The translations under genes were made by a program, and so were the position numbers. Below the pieces are notes generated by a model. The model had not been told where the DNA came from. It saw only the letters and a list, made by a program, of their open reading frames with translations, and made no database searches. 43,390 nucleotides of DNA from Lentimicrobiaceae bacterium (GTDB lineage Bacteria > Bacteroidota > Bacteroidia > Bacteroidales > F082), in the NCBI GenBank assembly GCA_031262365.1, contig JAISHW010000025.1, positions 1-43,390 on the forward strand. The letters run 5' to 3'. Positions 8,867 through 16,512 of the stretch are shown one piece after another (the first letter of the stretch is position 1; each line of letters opens with the position of its first letter).

Positions 8867-8874
8867 CAAAGTTA
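8867..8874 (-). promoter_or_regulatory. -7 promoter element for lepB
   Basis: Minus-strand TAACTTTG, exact match to TAnnTTTG, 25 bases before the lepB start. No matching -33 box is obvious. Confidence 0.5.
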
Positions 8875-8921
8875 AAAATTCCAAAAAACATCGACCGTAT
8901 TCTTTCTTTATAAAGGTTAAT

Positions 8922-9359
8922 TTAAGGCGTGGGAATGTTGTATTTTATAGCATGGTCATAATTTTGTAACCGAATGATGGCACCATTATGCGCGATAGGT
9001 TCGATTTCTGACATATCGAAATAAAGCGTATCGCGAATAGTTGCACGGCACTTATCGTTATCGATAAAAGCCAATTTCATCGAAAGTTGCGGTGGCATTG
9101 ATAAGGCTGCTATTCCGTTGTAATAAAGTGCGGCTTCGCATGTCCCGCATCCGCCTCCATAATTAATCGCAACGATCATTGTTTTTTTCTGCATATAAAC
9201 GGTGTCAATTCCAAACGGATCGCTTGCTATTTCGTCGTAAGTTAGTGTTGTTGTTGTAATCGGTCGAATGTTCGCTGTACTTGTGCGACTTGAATTGCAT
9301 GATACGCCTATAAAAAGCAGAATCATCAAAAAAAACGTGATTTGATTTTTAGTTTTCAT
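8922..9359 (-). CDS. Small hypothetical lipoprotein
   Basis: A 145-residue protein with a lipoprotein signal (hydrophobic ITFFLMILLFIGV then SCN), so lipidated at Cys21 and anchored in the inner or outer membrane. The mature part begins with a Ser/Thr-rich linker and has a compact domain with the motif YGGGCGTCEAALYY (about 67-80), whose two cysteines lie three residues apart. I do not recognise the family. It sits between lepB and dapB on the same strand; the 140 bases separating it from dapB contain no clear promoter. Function unknown. Confidence 0.85.
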   Translation of the reverse strand: MKTKNQITFFLMILLFIGVSCNSSRTSTANIRPITTTTLTYDEIASDPFGIDTVYMQKKTMIVAINYGGGCGTCEAALYYNGIAALSMPPQLSMKLAFIDNDKCRATIRDTLYFDMSEIEPIAHNGAIIRLQNYDHAIKYNIPTP

Positions 9360-9499
9360 ACGTAAATAATTTGTTTTTTAAAGGTCGTATGAAATCCGTA
9401 AGGATTCATGAGCACCTTATTAATTTTTTTATTTGTGAATAAACTCGCATGATATTTCATTGCCTTCGGCGTTTTAAGGAACATGCTTCGTTTCATGTT

Positions 9500-10204
9500 T
9501 TATTCGTTTAATAAATCAGTCATTGTAAAAACACCCTTTTTGTCAATCAAAAACGTTGCCGCTGCAATAGCTCCTTTGGCAAATCCTTTGCGACTGAAGG
9601 CTTCGTGTCTGATAGTCAACTTGTCGATTTCCGATTGTGCCCGCACTTCATGTATTCCTTTGGTATCGCCTTGACGAATTACATCAATAAACAAATCGGT
9701 GTTGATTTTGTTTAACGTCCATTTTTGATATTCCGATGCTTCGATAATGTCATTTGCTAATTTTATGGCGGTGCCGCTTGGTTTGTCAAGTTTTTGCTCG
9801 TGATGCGCTTCGAAAAGCTCAAACTGATAACCGTATTTTGATGCCAGCCGAACCAATCGTTTGTTTAAGTTGAACATGATATTCATGCCGATACTGAAAT
9901 TCGGTGCGTAAAAAAGACTTTTTTGTTGTTCGAGGCACGTTTTTATGATAAAATCCAATTGTTCGTACCAACCGGTAACGCCAACAACAACAGGGATATT
10001 GCGCTCGAAACATTTTAGAATATTGCCGACAGCTTTGTCCGGAACGGAAAAATCAATTGCTATGTCAGCTTCTCTGATTGCTTCGTGATGCAGTTGCCAT
10101 TCATTATCTTGATCTATTTTGGCACAAATGGTATGTTGGCAGGCTAATGCTTCTTGTTCGATCTCTTTTCCCATTTTACCGTATCCGATCAACGCTATTT
10201 TCAT
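9500..10204 (-). CDS. dapB: 4-hydroxy-tetrahydrodipicolinate reductase
   Basis: A 234-residue cytoplasmic enzyme of lysine and diaminopimelate synthesis. It reduces hydroxy-tetrahydrodipicolinate with NAD(P)H. The N-terminal Rossmann nucleotide-binding motif is GYGKMGKEIE (8-17), followed by a conserved GVTGW (near 74-78). The substrate-binding signature EAHHEQKLDKPSGTA (about 132-146) carries the catalytic His pair and Lys. Length is close to the short Bacteroidota version. It lies 24 bases downstream of the DUF5683 gene and is probably in one operon with parA and parB, an arrangement common in this phylum. Confidence 0.96.
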   Translation of the reverse strand: MKIALIGYGKMGKEIEQEALACQHTICAKIDQDNEWQLHHEAIREADIAIDFSVPDKAVGNILKCFERNIPVVVGVTGWYEQLDFIIKTCLEQQKSLFYAPNFSIGMNIMFNLNKRLVRLASKYGYQFELFEAHHEQKLDKPSGTAIKLANDIIEASEYQKWTLNKINTDLFIDVIRQGDTKGIHEVRAQSEIDKLTIRHEAFSRKGFAKGAIAAATFLIDKKGVFTMTDLLNE

Positions 10205-10228
10205 TCGTTTTAGTTTTATCAGTTTTTT

Positions 10229-10801
10229 TTAGAATTTTATAGCAATTTTCAATCCGGTTTGTGGCGAACTATAACCTAACATTGTCGGTTGCAATCCATG
10301 TGTTTGAATTACGGGTTCGAGATGCAACGAAAGATTTTCGCTGATGTCGTAATTGAATAAATGTGCATCGACAGCGGCATCGACAATATTCAAAATGTAC
10401 CACAAGCCCATGATAATCCAACTTAATTCCATATTGCGTCTGTAATAATCGCGCAATTCTTGCAAATCGGAAGCGGAGTAACCTTTTTCGAGATAAGGAT
10501 TGCTGCTTGGATGCGTATCGCCGTTTACAACGTAGTTGTAGGCTTTTCGCGTAAGCCGATATTCGGTGTTGTTGGTATGCGCAAAATAATAGATGGCACC
10601 GGCTCCTACATAGATTACCGGAATTTTCCAATATTTTTTGTTGTATGCCTGACCAAGTCCCGGCAAAGCCATTGATAAATAAGTTGCTTTTTTAGCTGAA
10701 TGTGGAGGTTTTACTTTGATAGTATTAGTTAATTCCTGAGATGTTAATTTTCCGAAAGGAATTAGTAGAAGTAAAAGGAATAAGCTAAATTTGTTTCGCA
10801 T
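10229..10801 (-). CDS. DUF5683 family membrane-associated protein
   Basis: A 190-residue protein with an N-terminal signal peptide (FSLFLLLLLIPFGKLTSQ). The motif KKATYLSMALPGLGQAYNKKYWKIPVIYVGAGAIYYF, spread over about 37-73, is typical of DUF5683, with a hydrophobic hairpin; a second hydrophobic stretch lies near 128-142. Known members sit between parB and dapB in many Bacteroidota, as here, and have no established function. It follows parB by 22 bases, so co-transcription is likely. A role in the cell envelope is a reasonable guess only. Confidence 0.85.
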   Translation of the reverse strand: MRNKFSLFLLLLLIPFGKLTSQELTNTIKVKPPHSAKKATYLSMALPGLGQAYNKKYWKIPVIYVGAGAIYYFAHTNNTEYRLTRKAYNYVVNGDTHPSSNPYLEKGYSASDLQELRDYYRRNMELSWIIMGLWYILNIVDAAVDAHLFNYDISENLSLHLEPVIQTHGLQPTMLGYSSPQTGLKIAIKF

Positions 10802-10823
10802 GAAGCAAAGTAACGTTTTTCTA

Positions 10824-11726
10824 TTATAGAGAATTTATCAGACGATCGAATTCGGCATCGTTCTGAAATGTAATTACTAACGTTCCTTTTCCGTTTATGT
10901 TTCGGCGAATATCAATTTTTGTTTGAAGTTTCGCTTCTAGGTTTTTTACGCGACTTTTCATTGCGTCAGGAACAATATTTTTTTGTTCTGTTTTTTTCGA
11001 TGGAGAGGTGTTCTTCATATCGCGTACCAAGGCTTCAACTTGACGCACATTGAGGTCGTTTTCAACAATTTTCTGAAGTAACAAAAGTTGTTTTTCGTCG
11101 CCATTCACACCTTTGATTGCTCGTGCATGCCCCATGCTGATATGTCCGTCGCGTACAGCAACTTGTATTTCGGCGGGCAGTTTTAATAATCCAAGATAAT
11201 TGGTGATGTCCGAACGGCTTTTACCGATTCGATCGCTCAAACCTTCTTGTGTCAGACTGCATTCGTCGATCAGACGTTGGTACGAAATTGCTACTTCAAT
11301 GGCATTCAAGTTTTCGCGGTGAATGTTTTCGATTAGTGCCATTTCGAGCATTTGTTCGTCATTTGCGAAACGAATGAATACCGGAATTTTCTTCAAATCG
11401 GCAAGTTTAGAAGCACGCAAACGGCGTTCGCCCGATATGAGTTGAAATTTATCTGTACCTAATTTTCGAACTGTAATCGGCTGAATAACACCTTGATTTC
11501 TTATCGATACAGCTAATTCTGTAAGTGCCATTTCGTCAAAATCAACTCGAGGTTGAAAGGGGTTGGCTTCGATAAGGTCAATATTAATTTCGGCTATCGA
11601 ACCGACCATGTAGTCGGTTGTCATTTCAGAAATTACTGTTGTCGATTCCGTTTTATTGACTCCTAAAATGGATTCTAATCCTCTTCCTAACCCTCTTCGT
11701 TTAGGTTTTTCGTTATCATTTGTCAT
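10824..11726 (-). CDS. parB: Chromosome-partitioning protein ParB
   Basis: A 300-residue DNA-binding protein that loads at parS sites and spreads as a CTP-dependent clamp to help segregate the chromosome. The N-terminus has the ParA-interacting basic stretch RRGLGRGLESILG (10-22). The ParB/Srx-type domain includes NPFQPR and the GERRLRASKLA box (about 118-128). A helix-turn-helix follows (LTQEGLSDRIGKSRSDITNYL, split around 170-190), and the C-terminal dimerisation region has basic residues. It overlaps parA by four bases (ATGA), so translation is coupled. No clear full parS site was found in the window. Confidence 0.96.
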   Translation of the reverse strand: MTNDNEKPKRRGLGRGLESILGVNKTESTTVISEMTTDYMVGSIAEINIDLIEANPFQPRVDFDEMALTELAVSIRNQGVIQPITVRKLGTDKFQLISGERRLRASKLADLKKIPVFIRFANDEQMLEMALIENIHRENLNAIEVAISYQRLIDECSLTQEGLSDRIGKSRSDITNYLGLLKLPAEIQVAVRDGHISMGHARAIKGVNGDEKQLLLLQKIVENDLNVRQVEALVRDMKNTSPSKKTEQKNIVPDAMKSRVKNLEAKLQTKIDIRRNINGKGTLVITFQNDAEFDRLINSL

Positions 11727-12532
11727 TGTGATTCGTTTTCGTTGGTTTCTGAAGGTTGTTGCTGTTCGGGATTGTTCTTGTTAAGAATCTCGCGGGCTAG
11801 ATTCAGGTAATTTATGGCACCCGAACTTGCGGCATCGTGCATGATAATGGTTTGTCCGAAACTTGGTGCTTCGCTCAAACGTGTATTTCGATTGATAATG
11901 GTTTCGAAAACCATTGTTTGAAAGTGCGTTCTGACTTCTTCAACAACTTGTTTTGACAAACGCAAACGCGCATCGTACATGGTCAACAAAATTCCTTCAA
12001 TGTCTAAAGACGGATTTAATCTGTTTTGAACAATCCGAATGGTATTCAATAATTTTCCCAATCCTTCGAGCGCAAAATATTCGCATTGTACGGGTATGAT
12101 AACCGAATCAGATGCTGTGAGCGCATTTACGGTAATCAAACCGAGCGAGGGCGAACAGTCGATGATGATGTAGTCGTAGTCGTTCTTTACTTTATCGATT
12201 ACTTTTTTCATCAATTGTTCGCGCTCGGACATATTGATCATTTCGATTTCGGCACCAACTAAGTCGATATGAGCCGGCAACAGAAACAAGTTTGGTGTGT
12301 TTGTTTCTATGATTGCTTTCTTCGGATCCAAGTTATCGATAATACATTCGTAGATACTCAGTTCGATTTCTTTCGGATCATAACCTACTCCCGATGTGGC
12401 GTTTGCTTGCGGATCGGCATCTATCAATAAGGTTTTGTATTCAAGCACGGCAAGACTTGCAGCAAGATTGATAGCACTGGTGGTTTTTCCTACTCCTCCT
12501 TTTTGATTTGCGATTGCAATAGTCTTACTCAT
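11723..12532 (-). CDS. parA: Chromosome-partitioning ATPase ParA (Soj type)
   Basis: A 269-residue ATPase that binds DNA non-specifically in the ATP state and moves or positions ParB-bound origins. The deviant Walker A motif KGGVGKTTSA lies at 10-19 directly after the start; Walker A' is DADPQAN (38-44), and Walker B is IIIDCSPSLGL near 122-132. The short N-terminus with no helix-turn-helix marks it as a chromosomal Soj-like protein rather than a plasmid autorepressor. It is the first gene of the minus-strand cluster and has its own -7 element at 12581-12588. Confidence 0.97.
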   Translation of the reverse strand: MSKTIAIANQKGGVGKTTSAINLAASLAVLEYKTLLIDADPQANATSGVGYDPKEIELSIYECIIDNLDPKKAIIETNTPNLFLLPAHIDLVGAEIEMINMSEREQLMKKVIDKVKNDYDYIIIDCSPSLGLITVNALTASDSVIIPVQCEYFALEGLGKLLNTIRIVQNRLNPSLDIEGILLTMYDARLRLSKQVVEEVRTHFQTMVFETIINRNTRLSEAPSFGQTIIMHDAASSGAINYLNLAREILNKNNPEQQQPSETNENESQ

Positions 12533-12580
12533 AAAGTGTTATGTGTGTTGTTGTGATTTTTAAATGATTTTTCTCACTTA

Positions 12581-12588
12581 CAAAAGTA
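12581..12588 (-). promoter_or_regulatory. -7 promoter element for parA
   Basis: Minus-strand TACTTTTG, exact match to TAnnTTTG, 48 bases before the parA start. A small perfect inverted repeat, ATCCGA / TCGGAT (12602-12619), lies just upstream and could be an operator. Confidence 0.5.
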
Positions 12589-12710
12589 CGTTTTTAATCC
12601 AATCCGATGGCAGTCGGATAAGGATAAACGAATAAAAAATACATATTCGTTTTAAGCCTATGATTTGCAGAAAAAATCATTTTCCTTACTTTTTGACAGA
12701 AAAAAAATAC

Positions 12711-12740
12711 TTGACTTTTTTAAAAAGTGTTGTATCTTTA
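12711..12740 (+). promoter_or_regulatory. Strong Bacteroidota-type promoter facing a decayed region
   Basis: TTGAC at 12711-12715 is followed, 19 bases after TTG, by TATCTTTA at 12733-12740 (one mismatch from TAnnTTTG). Transcription would begin near 12747. The only downstream ATG at a natural distance opens a 69-codon frame at 12767. Confidence 0.6.
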
Positions 12741-12766
12741 GCCAATTAACTATTCAAAATCCGCAA

Positions 12767-12976
12767 ATGAGCCTAACACGACATCATCGTATTGCAACAT
12801 TTTTGATTTTGCTTTCGTGCCCGAAAGCCTGTTTTTTGGGGCTATTTGCATTTTATTTTGATGTTTTTTGTTTTGCGTTTCTAAAAAGAAACGGCTTTAA
12901 AAAAGTTTTTACAACTATCTTGAAATTGGGGAAAAATAACTTCATAGAACATCGCCTTGTTGCGGGATTTTTCTAA
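12767..12976 (+). CDS. Possible 69-residue hydrophobic small protein or leader peptide
   Basis: The frame starts with an ATG 27 bases past the -7 element, a usual leader length for this phylum. The peptide begins with a basic MSLTRHHR, then a hydrophobic stretch (about 9-39) rich in Phe, Leu and Cys, then a basic tail. This could be a one-helix membrane peptide, a leader for a lost downstream gene, or the degraded signal peptide of the type IX cargo whose tail survives at 13017. I recognise no family. No homology check was possible, so coding status is uncertain. Confidence 0.35.
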   Translation: MSLTRHHRIATFLILLSCPKACFLGLFAFYFDVFCFAFLKRNGFKKVFTTILKLGKNNFIEHRLVAGFF

Positions 12977-13014
12977 AATTACCACAACAAGGAAAATTTA
13001 GAAACGTTCTAAAT
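12955..13014. repeat. Two stem-loops behind the small frame
   Basis: CCTTGTTGCGG (12955-12965) pairs with CCACAACAAGG (12982-12992) with one mismatch. A perfect palindrome ATTTAGAA-acg-TTCTAAAT follows at 12996-13014. Neither has a U-tract of classical terminator type. Together with the frame at 12767 they fill the 12741-13016 gap. Confidence 0.5.
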
Positions 13015-13016
13015 AG

Positions 13017-13169
13017 CTCATTTCCGGAAGAATACTCGTAACGTTTGAATTAGCTGAAAAATCAGAACAAAAACGATTCGATACAAAAACATTACAAGCA
13101 GGAACCTATATCGTTACTCTGCATGTAGGAAAAACTCAACAAAACAAAAAATTAGTTGTTATTAAGTAA
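13017..13169 (+). pseudogene. Remnant of a type IX secretion C-terminal sorting domain
   Basis: An open stretch with no start codon, directly behind an in-frame stop (TAG at 13014-13016), encodes about 50 residues ending at TAA 13167-13169. It reads like the end of a type A sorting domain: GRILVTFEL, then the FDTKTLQAGTYIVTLHVG core and the basic, hydrophobic end KKLVVIK. The same features end the intact cargo protein encoded just downstream. The YPNP motif that should precede it and the whole cargo body are missing. It is best explained as the tail of a deleted type IX cargo gene. Confidence 0.75.
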
Positions 13170-13217
13170 ATATCTTAAGGCATAAATCAAATATGTACAA
13201 ACTAAAAAAGTAAAGAA

Positions 13218-14654
13218 ATGAAAATAAAAATTAGTAACAAAAAACGATTTGTGTTGGCAATCGTTTTGTTTATAGGAACAATATGCCCTATAAAAGCACA
13301 GATACCAACATTACCTGTTCAGTTCGACTGGCAAACCTGTATGGAGCAGCAAATGTCACTTCGTTTGCTTGATATAAACGATGGTTTTTTTGCTATAAAT
13401 ACGGATTTCTTGCACGATGGAGCTTATATATATGGATATCAACAGTTGTTAAAGTATAACTTGCAAGGAGAGTTAGAATGGAAAAAAGATCTTGGAGATG
13501 GATACGGATCATTTCTTATTAAAGACAACAACTCCAGAGATTATTATTTAGTTCCTGATCGTACTGGAGATAAGAAGGTTATAATGAAATTCAATCAATA
13601 TGATGAGCTTGTTTGGACAAAAAATTTAACATTAGATGATAATTACACGGGAAACGGGGTAATTGCCATCACTGCTACTGAAAATGGGTTTGCTACAATT
13701 TCGGATGACACGGCGAAAAATTTTAATTTGTATCAATATAATAGCGATGGTGAACTTTTAAATACACACCATATTATTGATTTTAATCGTGGCAATCCGA
13801 ATATTATTTCTACTTCAGACAATGGTTTTCTAATCACTACTTCAATCGATTTCTCTAATGGACCTGTTATACTAAAAATGAATGCAAACAAAGAGATTGA
13901 ATGGTCTGTTCCACTTAAAGAAATCAATCAAACACCCGTTTCAGGAACCTATTTCCTTATTGAAGTTGAAGGAGGTTTTTTGATGTCGCTTATTTCTACC
14001 AAACCCTGTATTGCTAAAATAAACCATCAAGGAGTTGTCGACTGGACTTATAGCGATGATAATGTACGTCTATTTCGTGCATTAGAAACCAACAATGGCA
14101 ATATTGTTTGTTTCGGCGAAGTAAACCCATCGAATTTTCCTATATATATTTTAACTTTAAATGCTTCTGGAAAGCCTTTGTCTCAAAGTTTTATTGACAA
14201 TAATGACGGCAAGTTTTTGTATATTTCCGGTGTAGTACCAGTGAAAGATAAAGATAATACATATGTAATTTCAGCAGAATATGCAGGGGCTGGAGGCGAT
14301 ATAACAACTTTTTGCAATAGTATTGAAAATGAGTTTTATAACTATCATGATGATTTCTGGCTTGCACAAATCACACTTAAAAAAGGCGATGATTCCGATG
14401 GCATCGATGAGTACAACACCTTACAGGCGACAGTTTATCCAAATCCGGCAGCTGATTATATGCTAATTGAATGTGCCGAATACGAAAACGCAACATTTGT
14501 TGTGTACGATCTTGTTGGTCGTGTGTTGTACCGCCAATTGCTTAATGGCGAAAAAAGCTACATCAACACTTCCGGTTTCAAAAATGGCATGTATGTGTAT
14601 CAGATTCAATCGAACGACAAAAAAAATATTGGAAAAATGGTTATAACGCATTGA
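13218..14654 (+). CDS. Type IX-secreted protein with beta-propeller-like body and sorting domain
   Basis: A 478-residue exported protein. A Sec signal peptide (about 1-28, ending PIKAQ) leads into a body of repeated short units such as EWKKDLG, VWTKNL, EWSVPLKE and DWTYSD. These Trp-containing strands resemble bacterial outer-surface beta-propeller repeats, though no blade count is certain. The C-terminal part, from about 399, is a type A sorting domain: VYPNPAADY, then VYDLVGRVLY, INTSGFKNGMYVYQI and the basic end KMVITH. The protein should cross the outer membrane by the type IX system and be cleaved or attached by PorU, whose genes lie further along the window. Ligand or function is unknown. 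Confidence 0.88.
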   Translation: MKIKISNKKRFVLAIVLFIGTICPIKAQIPTLPVQFDWQTCMEQQMSLRLLDINDGFFAINTDFLHDGAYIYGYQQLLKYNLQGELEWKKDLGDGYGSFLIKDNNSRDYYLVPDRTGDKKVIMKFNQYDELVWTKNLTLDDNYTGNGVIAITATENGFATISDDTAKNFNLYQYNSDGELLNTHHIIDFNRGNPNIISTSDNGFLITTSIDFSNGPVILKMNANKEIEWSVPLKEINQTPVSGTYFLIEVEGGFLMSLISTKPCIAKINHQGVVDWTYSDDNVRLFRALETNNGNIVCFGEVNPSNFPIYILTLNASGKPLSQSFIDNNDGKFLYISGVVPVKDKDNTYVISAEYAGAGGDITTFCNSIENEFYNYHDDFWLAQITLKKGDDSDGIDEYNTLQATVYPNPAADYMLIECAEYENATFVVYDLVGRVLYRQLLNGEKSYINTSGFKNGMYVYQIQSNDKKNIGKMVITH

Positions 14655-14714
14655 TAAACCTTTGAAACGACAGCCTGACTTTGACAATGCGACACCCAAG
14701 TAACAAAGTCAGGA

Positions 14715-15039
14715 GTCATTCCGACGAAGATCGGGTTCCATTGTGCAGACAGGCAACACCCTTTCCTTTACAGTGGATGCCGTCCTCCGACGGCATGACT
14801 GGATGCCGTTCCCTGTTTTCACAGGGATGACGAACGGCATGACAAGGACTGAAAAGTCATTGCGACCGCGAGCCGTACGAAGCGGGAAGCAATCTATTGT
14901 GTTTACTTCTGGATTGTCTCTCTGGATTGCTTCGGCACTCCGTGCCTCGCAATGACGCTTTTCTGTGTGTCATAGCGAACGATAGGACGGAAAAGTCATT
15001 CCGACGAAGGTCGGAATCCATTGTACAGACAGGCAACAC
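14715..15039. repeat. Mosaic of dispersed palindromic repeats
   Basis: This G+C-richer block lies between the cargo gene and the DUF3276 gene. A 45-bp direct repeat occurs at 14715-14759 and 14995-15039 (beginning GTCATTCCGACGAAG, with CCGAC / GTCGG able to pair). Between the copies are hairpins ATGCCGTC / GACGGCAT (14777-14796) and ATGCCGTT / AACGGCAT (14803-14840), and an inverted pair GTCATTGCGA... (14856-14894) against its complement ending CGCAATGAC (14924-14956). Such REP-like mosaics are common non-coding repeats in Bacteroidota. The rest of the gap, 14655-14714 and 15040-15110, shows nothing I can name. Confidence 0.85.
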
Positions 15040-15110
15040 TTTACACACTTTTTTGGATAGTATTACCTTTGAAACAAAATTACAAATTATGGTAACGCAT
15101 CATGCTGAAT

Positions 15111-15153
15111 ATCAAACAAAAAAGCCACATTGTTGTGGCTTTTTTTGTTTGAT
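15111..15153. terminator. Bidirectional hairpin terminator
   Basis: ATCAAAC-A6-GCCACA and TGTGGC-T7-GTTTGAT form a near-perfect 19-bp stem with loop TTGT. With A and T runs on both sides it can end transcription from either strand, and it lies 20 bases past the minus-strand DUF3276 stop codon. Confidence 0.85.
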
Positions 15154-15172
15154 TATTTGTGTGCAATGGCGA

Positions 15173-15538
15173 TTATTTTTCCGAATCGTCAAGTTTGTCT
15201 ATCGTATCGAACCATTCGTCGATGTTTTCATCGCTGTCAATTTGTTTTGGTTCTTCAACACCGTAATCTTCAGGATATTCACCTGTTTTGATGAATTTTA
15301 ATGAATCGTCTAGTCCCTTTATAAACTTTTCAAAGTCTTCTTTATAAAGAAATATTTTATGTTTTTCAAAAAAGAAGTTTCCTTGTTCGTTGTTGAATCG
15401 GCGTTTGCTTTCGGTAATGGTGAGGTATTTTTCTTCTCCTCTTGTTTCTTTCACGTCGAAGAAATAGGTTCTTTTTCCTGCTCGTATTGCTTTCGAAAAC
15501 AGTTCATCTTTTCGTGTCGACTTTTCTCTTTCTTCCAT
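15173..15538 (-). CDS. DUF3276 / PUR-family nucleic-acid-binding protein
   Basis: A 121-residue cytoplasmic protein. The family core is visible as SKAIRAGKRTYFFDVKETRGEEKYLTITESKRR (spread over about 15-47), followed by FFEKHKIFLYKEDFEKFIKGLDD (about 56-78) and an acidic tail. Bacterial DUF3276 proteins form a PUR-alpha-like fold reported to bind single-stranded nucleic acid; the cellular role is not settled. It has an exact -7 element upstream (15583-15590) and a hairpin terminator downstream, so it is probably a single-gene unit. Confidence 0.9.
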   Translation of the reverse strand: MEEREKSTRKDELFSKAIRAGKRTYFFDVKETRGEEKYLTITESKRRFNNEQGNFFFEKHKIFLYKEDFEKFIKGLDDSLKFIKTGEYPEDYGVEEPKQIDSDENIDEWFDTIDKLDDSEK

Positions 15539-15582
15539 TTTCGTTGTTTGTTATGTTTGATTCAACAATGCTGTTTGAATGG

Positions 15583-15590
15583 CAAAAGTA
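15583..15590 (-). promoter_or_regulatory. -7 promoter element for the DUF3276 gene
   Basis: Minus-strand TACTTTTG, exact match to TAnnTTTG, 44 bases before the start codon. A TTTG (complement of 15615-15618) lies upstream at a rather long 24-base spacing. Confidence 0.45.
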
Positions 15591-15632
15591 GGAATTTTTG
15601 CGTTGAATACACGTCAAAAACCTTTCTTGCCG

Positions 15633-16475
15633 TCATTTTTCTTCTAAAAAGATAAAACGGTCGGATTCTGTCGCGAAAAGTTGTTTTGTATACGGGTTGT
15701 AACGGAAGAAACGTGTTTGTGTTTTTCCGTCGGGAAGTTGCTTTTTTACGTAATCATTCATGATGTAATCATAAGCATAACCGCCATATAAGTGCCCAAG
15801 ATAAGCTGCGAAATTGTAGATTTTTTCGACCGAAAGTGAGTCGGTATTGTAGCTGTAATAAATTTCGTTCGATTGTTCGTCGTAACGAAAATCGCCTTCA
15901 ATTTCTTCAATTATTTCTTGCTCTGAATAAAGCCGTTGCGCCATGTTATGATCATAAATTTTCGACGGTATCATTTCGAACCACGAGGCAACATTGATTC
16001 CACTTTTGTCAACCATAGCATCGTAGCGAATGCCAAAAATGTATTGTGCGATCCATTCTTCGGAGTTGAATTCTTGCATTTCGAGTTGACTGATATTCAT
16101 CATCCAAGTTTTTGAAGCAGAATTTTGTTCAAAATCGACCAATTGATTAAGTGTAAATGCCTGAACATTAAATTCTTTCATTGTTTCAACACAAGCGTTT
16201 TCCAAAACACTGAGAAAAACTGCTTCGTCGACATCTTTTAAAACCAATGTTTGCGCTACGAGGATGGAGTCTTTTTGGTATTGTTCTAAATTTTTCAAGT
16301 CATCGGTGTTTTTATCGCTCCGTTCGTTAAATTTGAATATAAATTCCGGAACCACAACCAAAACGGCTATATCGTTCGACTGTGAAACAAACTTTCGAGC
16401 CAATTTTCGTTCAGTTCCGCAAGAAACAAATAGTAGACTGATTAACAAGATGTAAAAAAAATGTTTTCGTTTCAT
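15633..16475 (-). CDS. Hypothetical lipoprotein
   Basis: About 280 residues. The longest frame begins at 16499, but the second Met (16475) opens directly on a lipoprotein signal, MKRKHFFYILLISLLFVSCG, so I prefer it; lipidation would be at the Cys of that motif. The mature protein is rich in acidic and aromatic residues and has no repeats or catalytic motif that I recognise. It contains the stretch YNFAAYLGHLYGGYAYDYIMNDYV, spread near 225-250. It ends 95 bases before the DUF3276 start and begins 38 bases after the flavodiiron protein gene, on the same strand. An envelope protein of unknown role. Confidence 0.85.
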   Translation of the reverse strand: MKRKHFFYILLISLLFVSCGTERKLARKFVSQSNDIAVLVVVPEFIFKFNERSDKNTDDLKNLEQYQKDSILVAQTLVLKDVDEAVFLSVLENACVETMKEFNVQAFTLNQLVDFEQNSASKTWMMNISQLEMQEFNSEEWIAQYIFGIRYDAMVDKSGINVASWFEMIPSKIYDHNMAQRLYSEQEIIEEIEGDFRYDEQSNEIYYSYNTDSLSVEKIYNFAAYLGHLYGGYAYDYIMNDYVKKQLPDGKTQTRFFRYNPYTKQLFATESDRFIFLEEK

Positions 16476-16512
16476 AGACGCTACTTTTTCGGCGTGCAAA
16501 TTATGAAAAAAG

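Noticed and set aside
14743-15301. Plus- and minus-strand open frames of 60-130 codons across the palindrome block
   Set aside because: They are produced by G+C-rich palindromic repeats and read into the DUF3276 gene on the wrong strand. There is no signal, motif or promoter to support them.
15633-16499. Longer start at 16499 for the lipoprotein gene
   Set aside because: It adds eight residues in front of a perfect lipoprotein signal, and an imperfect -7-like sequence lies at about 16494-16500, so the Met at 16475 is better.
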